From the NCBI RefSeq assembly GCF_013456555.2, contig NZ_CP059154.1, positions 372,001 to 436,000 of the forward strand: DNA of 64,000 nt, read 5' to 3'. Positions 60,746-64,000 of the stretch are shown in pieces (position 1 is the stretch's first letter; every line of letters begins with the position of its first letter). This DNA comes from Natrinema zhouii. GTDB taxonomy: Archaea > Halobacteriota > Halobacteria > Halobacteriales > Natrialbaceae. Position numbers and translations under genes: made by a program. The notes beneath the pieces are model-generated. The model had not been told where the DNA came from. It searched no databases and saw only the letters and a list, made by a program, of their open reading frames with translations.

Positions 60746-62944
60746 TTACCGTTTCGCTGCATCCCGACCGGATTTCCCTGTGCTTGCAGTGTCGCTCTCG
60801 AGCACGACGGCAGTGTCCACGGCGAGCGCGTGCGTCCACGAGTCGGTTCCGTTACCATTGTCGCTATTGACGCCCTCGTCACCATTGCTACCATCGTCGC
60901 CGTCGTTACCCTCCTCGCCATTGTCACCATCGTCGCCATCATCACCCTCCTCGCCATCATCACCCTCCTCAATACACGCCTCGCCAGTCAGCAAATCGAT
61001 CCCGTTGATGGACTCGCCGATCCGCACCGTCGCCGCGCCGTCACCGAAGTGCAACGCGACGACGACTCGGCGATCGCTCGCCGGATCCTCCCTGGCGAAC
61101 GCAACGGCGTCGGTCTCGCTCTCGTACGGGATTCGCTCGAGGTCGGCGGCGGATCGGAGCGCCGGTTCCGACTTCCGAAGATCGATCAGTCGCCGGTAGT
61201 GCGCGAGTAGTTCCCCGTCGAACGATCCCCAGTTCATCGGCTCACGTCGTCCGGTCACGCCGGTCTCCTGCCCGTAGTAGAGCATCGGCGACCCGGGGAG
61301 AGTGAACGTCGCGGCGCTCGCGGCCAGTTGCGCCGCCCGTCCGTACTCGGTGAGATAGCGATCGGTGTCGTGGTTCTCGACGTACAGCAGCCACTGGGAG
61401 GCGGGGTGGGCACCCCTGCGCTGCCGTTCGTCGATCGCTTCGAGGATCGCATCGGCGGTCGTCGTGTCCAGCCCGGCCGCGGAATCCGCAAACTCGTCTG
61501 CGACCGCGTCCCCCTCGATAGGTGCCGCCATCTCGGCGGTGCGCTCGTCCCCGTCCTCGTCCGCGGTCGACTCGCCCAGTCGCTCGAGCGTCTCGTGAAG
61601 CACGTCGTCGTGGTGCATGTGGAACCGGCCGCCGCCCATCTCGACGTCGGACGGCAGCGTCTCGTCCAGCAGGAAGAAGTCGCTGTCCGTGCCGCTCACC
61701 CGGTCGTAGACCTCGGTCCAGAAGCTCAGGGGGACACCCCAGGCGACGTCGGCGCGAAAGCCGTCGACGCGCTCGGCCCAGAAGTCGACGACCGAGAGCA
61801 GATACTCCCTGACCGCCGGATTGGCGTAGTTCAAATTGGGAATGTCGTCCCAGCCGAAGTAGGTGTCCGGGTCGCGGGCGTCGAAATCGTCCCAGCGATA
61901 CCAGTCGCGGTAGCGCTCGTGCTCGGGATGCGTCTCGTCAACGGCGGCCTCGTAGAAGGGGTGCGCGTCCGCCGTGTGGTTGATCACGAGATCGAAGACG
62001 ACTCGAATATCGCGGTCGTGACAGGCGTCGACCAGCGCCTTGAAGTCGGCCATCGTCCCGAGAGCCGGATCGACGCTGAAGTAGTCCGTCGTGTTGTATC
62101 CGTGTGGACCACCGTGCTCCATCGGCGTCCCGAACCCGCTTTCTGCCTCGAGAAACGGCGTCAGCCAGAGCACGTCGATGCCGAGGCGCTCGAGGTGGTC
62201 GAGCCGGTTTGCGATCGTCTCGAACGTGGGTTCGTCCGAATCCGGAAATCGCCGTGTGAAAATTTCGTAGACGATCGAATCGACGGCCCACTCGGGCGGT
62301 TCGAAGGGGTGGACGACGCTGACGGCCGGCTCGTCGTCACGGGGCACTAGATCGATCGCGTCCGGAACGGAGTGGCGCTCGTCGACCGCGACGGCGTAGA
62401 TGCGGACCGGTTCGTCGATCGCAGCGACCGGAATCGTCCCGTCCGACTCGAGCACGTCCTCGTTCCGATCGTCGACGACGTACTCGACGGTCGGCTCCCC
62501 GTCGCCGACGACGCTCGCGGTCGCCGAGAGCCGGACCCGACCGTCCGCGACCGTCGCGTCCAGTTCGACCCGCGGTCGCGGCGCGTCCGCGTCGGCCGCG
62601 GGAAACGCGCGGACCGTCAGTTCGTGCGTCCCGTCGGGTGCCTCGAGCGCGAGCGTGTACTCGCCCGGAACGTCCGGTTCGAACTCGGCGACCGGAGCGT
62701 CGGTCGGTGCCGCGGTCGAACCGTCGGGAGCCTCGAGCACCCGCCACGCGTACGTCCCGTCACTGTCCGGGTTCCGCGGTGCGAGATCGTCGCGGCTCTC
62801 CATCTCGTTCCCGTTCGGATCGACGATTCCATCGCCGACGGTGACGAATCGCGGCGGACCGGGGTGGTGCGATCCGTCGCCGCTCCGAAACGTGCGATCG
62901 GACTCGGCTTCGCCCCCGTCTGCGCGCAGTCGTCGCTGATCCAT
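60746..62944 (-). CDS. GH13 alpha-amylase-family glycoside hydrolase
   Basis: A 732-residue enzyme with an N-terminal immunoglobulin/CBM-like region (about 20-205) and a GH13 barrel (about 215-600). The four conserved regions are visible: I DLVINHTAD near 320, II GFRADVAWGVP near 398 (nucleophile Asp), III LLDETLP near 430 (acid/base Glu), and IV YVENHDTDRYL near 523. The likely activity is cyclomaltodextrinase/neopullulanase-type hydrolysis; no signal peptide is seen. The C-terminal beta domain carries an acidic GDDG-type repeat insert. I chose the ATG at 62944 (MDQRRLRADG), 29 bases after a TATA-like ATTTATCA on the minus strand. Confidence 0.93.
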   Translation of the reverse strand: MDQRRLRADGGEAESDRTFRSGDGSHHPGPPRFVTVGDGIVDPNGNEMESRDDLAPRNPDSDGTYAWRVLEAPDGSTAAPTDAPVAEFEPDVPGEYTLALEAPDGTHELTVRAFPAADADAPRPRVELDATVADGRVRLSATASVVGDGEPTVEYVVDDRNEDVLESDGTIPVAAIDEPVRIYAVAVDERHSVPDAIDLVPRDDEPAVSVVHPFEPPEWAVDSIVYEIFTRRFPDSDEPTFETIANRLDHLERLGIDVLWLTPFLEAESGFGTPMEHGGPHGYNTTDYFSVDPALGTMADFKALVDACHDRDIRVVFDLVINHTADAHPFYEAAVDETHPEHERYRDWYRWDDFDARDPDTYFGWDDIPNLNYANPAVREYLLSVVDFWAERVDGFRADVAWGVPLSFWTEVYDRVSGTDSDFFLLDETLPSDVEMGGGRFHMHHDDVLHETLERLGESTADEDGDERTAEMAAPIEGDAVADEFADSAAGLDTTTADAILEAIDERQRRGAHPASQWLLYVENHDTDRYLTEYGRAAQLAASAATFTLPGSPMLYYGQETGVTGRREPMNWGSFDGELLAHYRRLIDLRKSEPALRSAADLERIPYESETDAVAFAREDPASDRRVVVALHFGDGAATVRIGESINGIDLLTGEACIEEGDDGEEGDDGDDGDNGEEGNDGDDGSNGDEGVNSDNGNGTDSWTHALAVDTAVVLESDTASTGKSGRDAAKR
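60848..60975. repeat. Acidic short-repeat insert inside the GH13 gene
   Basis: The coding strand repeats 9-12 base units translating to the patterns EEGDDG, DDGDNG and EEGNDGDDG across about 35 residues, within the C-terminal beta domain of the amylase. The plus strand shows tandem copies of CCATCGTCGCC-like units. The surrounding domain sequence (LLTGEACI before, WTHALAVDTAVVLE after) is otherwise normal, so this is a repeat expansion. Confidence 0.8.
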
Positions 62945-62968
62945 GGGATTCCTTCCGGCTCGGGTGAT

Positions 62969-62996
62969 AAATTTGTGGTGTAGTAGTACACCACAA
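62969..62996 (-). promoter_or_regulatory. Operator dyad and TATA box of the GH13 amylase
   Basis: A perfect inverted repeat, TTGTGGTGTA at 62973-62982 and TACACCACAA at 62987-62996 with a 4-base spacer, lies immediately upstream of and touching the minus-strand TATA candidate AAATTTATCA (about 62966-62975). The ATG at 62944 is about 26 bases from the TATA, giving a leaderless transcript. The dyad fits a dimeric repressor or activator, possibly TrmB. Confidence 0.65.
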
Positions 62997-63019
62997 TTGT
63001 AACAGAGCGGGTTTGCAGT

Positions 63020-63219
63020 CACCGTCGCTGTCAACGACGGTGCGACCTCGTCGTTCGTCAAACGGCGCGAACCGGAGATTGGCTGGTTCGATGTCGGCTT
63101 ACGCTTCGTCGAACAACGCAAATCAGAGATTTGCTGGCTCGACGCGGCTTACGCCGCGTCGAACAACGCTGAGCGTTGCTCAGCGAGCGTGACGAAGCTC
63201 ACGCTTCGTCAAACAACTC
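63020..63219 (-). repeat. Tandem 50-bp repeats of the 3' end of the enolase-superfamily gene
   Basis: Three clear 50-base units end at 63119, 63169 and 63219 (units about 63070-63119, 63120-63169, 63170-63219); a fainter one lies at about 63020-63069. Read on the minus strand, each begins with codons for (E or A)-L-F-D-(E or A)-A followed by a stop codon (TGA, TAA, TAA). In units 2 and 3 the stop lies in the 4-base loop of a perfect 8-bp hairpin (GACGAAGC/GCTTCGTC at 63191-63210; GACGCGGC/GCCGCGTC at 63141-63160). Stem bases differ between units in a compensatory way. Confidence 0.85.
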
Positions 63220-64000
63220 CTCGCCCTCGACCATGTGTTCTTCCACGGTCTCCATGTCCAGCGTGACACCCAGGCCGGGTTCCTCCGGGACCTCGATGTA
63301 GCCGTCCTCGATGACGTCCTCCTCGACGAGGTCCGACCACCAGTCGAGCTCGTAGGAGTGGTACTCCACCGCGAGCGAGTTCGAGATGGCCGCGCCGACG
63401 TGGGCGCTGGCGACGGTCGCGACCGGCGAGGAGACGTTGTGCATCGCGACCGGCACGTAGTACATATCCGCGAGGTCGGCGATTTTCTGCGTCTCGCGCA
63501 TGCCGCCGATCTTGGGCATGTCCGGCGCGACGATATCGACGGCCTGCTCCTCGAGCAGGCGGCGCTGGCCGTGTTTCCGGTAGACGTTCTCGCCGACGGT
63601 GATCGGCGTCGTCGTCGACTGGGTGACCTCCCGCTGGACGTCGTGGTTCTCCGGCGGGACGGGGTCCTCGAGCCACCAGACGTCGTACTCGTCGAGGCGC
63701 TCCGCGAGTCGTTTCGCACTGCCGCCCGAGAAGCTCCAGTGGCAGTCGAATGCGACGTCGGCCCGCGAGCCGACGCGCTCCGTGACCTTCTCGACGATTT
63801 CCGCCTTGTGTTCGATCTCGGGGTCGCGGAGGTGTCGGTTCGCGCGGTCCTTCTCGTGACCGCTGGGAACGTCGAGGTCGAACTTCAGGGCGTCGTACCC
63901 CAGTTCCTCGACGACGCGCTCGGCTTCGTCGGCGCAGGCGTCGGGATCGGCTTCCTCCTCGGTGTGACAGTCGCAGTAGACCCGGACCTCGTCGCGGTAC
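63199..64000 (-). CDS. Enolase-superfamily dehydratase (gluconate dehydratase-like), N-terminus cut by window edge
   Basis: The last 266 residues of a mandelate-racemase/muconate-lactonizing-type enzyme. From the visible start YRDEVRVYCDCHTEEEADP come LGYDALKFDLDVPSG (lysine of the active-site KxK or equivalent), the metal-binding Asp in ADVAFDCHWSFSGG, the Glu in VWWLEDPVPPEN, the second Glu in PITVGENVYRKHG, and the C-terminal VDIVAPDMPKIGGMRE with a following His in VAMHNVSSPV. It removes water from sugar acids to give 2-keto-3-deoxy acids. With KDPG aldolase and glucan-cleaving genes nearby, gluconate or galactonate dehydratase is a good guess. Ends EGEELFDEA. Confidence 0.85.
   Translation of the reverse strand, partial: YRDEVRVYCDCHTEEEADPDACADEAERVVEELGYDALKFDLDVPSGHEKDRANRHLRDPEIEHKAEIVEKVTERVGSRADVAFDCHWSFSGGSAKRLAERLDEYDVWWLEDPVPPENHDVQREVTQSTTTPITVGENVYRKHGQRRLLEEQAVDIVAPDMPKIGGMRETQKIADLADMYYVPVAMHNVSSPVATVASAHVGAAISNSLAVEYHSYELDWWSDLVEEDVIEDGYIEVPEEPGLGVTLDMETVEEHMVEGEELFDEA

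Noticed and set aside
60848..60975. Possible CRISPR-like array because of short repeats
   Set aside because: The repeat is in frame inside a GH13 gene, has 9-12 base units with no spacers of constant length, and no cas genes are near.

Overview
The window is chromosomal DNA from a haloarchaeon. The evidence is high GC, very acidic proteins, an archaeal TBP, NusG/Spt5 and SecE, HTH_10 and HalOD1 regulators, a TrmB-type sugar regulator, a haloarchaeal-type CTAG methylase, Tat-dominated secretion, and TATA boxes about 25-30 bases before start codons that imply leaderless transcripts. Gene content suits the Natrialbales, but I cannot name a genus.

Layout: 0-9 kb holds a small membrane protein, the CTAG methylase, a large PAS/GAF/HTH_10 sensor-regulator with a HalOD1 protein, a tandem UspA protein, an arylsulfotransferase-like protein and a DedA protein. 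9.6-18.9 kb holds two copies of a UPF0104 flippase-like gene; the first has a YdjM-like neighbour and the second keeps only a frameshifted stub of it. Between them are pirin, tbp, small regulators and a Tat-exported/unknown gene pair, one member of which is frameshifted. 19-24 kb is a probable cell-surface glycan or glycolipid cluster with two alkaline-phosphatase-superfamily proteins and two GT4 glycosyltransferases. 24-31 kb carries a membrane protein with a disturbed start, MaoC, a sugar-nucleotide epimerase, PEP carboxylase and tRNA-Ser(CGA). 31-37 kb is accessory in character: iterated tRNA 3' ends, an orphan four-cluster ferredoxin-like subunit, and a beta-helix protein whose 3' end is repeated on the far side of an asparagine-synthase-like gene. 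37-51.8 kb is mostly core: citramalate/isopropylmalate synthase, DUF192, HNH, SDR, endonuclease V, rhomboid, PolX, a Mut7-C protein, PHP, a short MITE, nusG-secE, an F420 oxidoreductase and an HtrA protease. 51.9-64 kb is a carbohydrate locus: KDPG aldolase, TrmB, GH15 glucoamylase, a MalK/MalE/MalF/MalG-type transporter, a GH13 amylase and an enolase-superfamily dehydratase running off the edge. Together these could import maltodextrins, cut them to glucose and feed a semi-phosphorylative Entner-Doudoroff route.

The most unusual signal is that 3' ends of genes are repeated just downstream of themselves. It occurs at tRNA-Ser (a 20-bp end present three times), at nusG (the last five codons and stop recur 59 bases on, with only synonymous changes), at the enolase-superfamily gene (a 50-bp unit, three clear copies, with the stop codon in a hairpin loop) and at the beta-helix gene (a repeat of about 230 bp flanking a cargo gene). 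This may reflect small elements that insert at gene ends and regenerate them; that explanation is inference.
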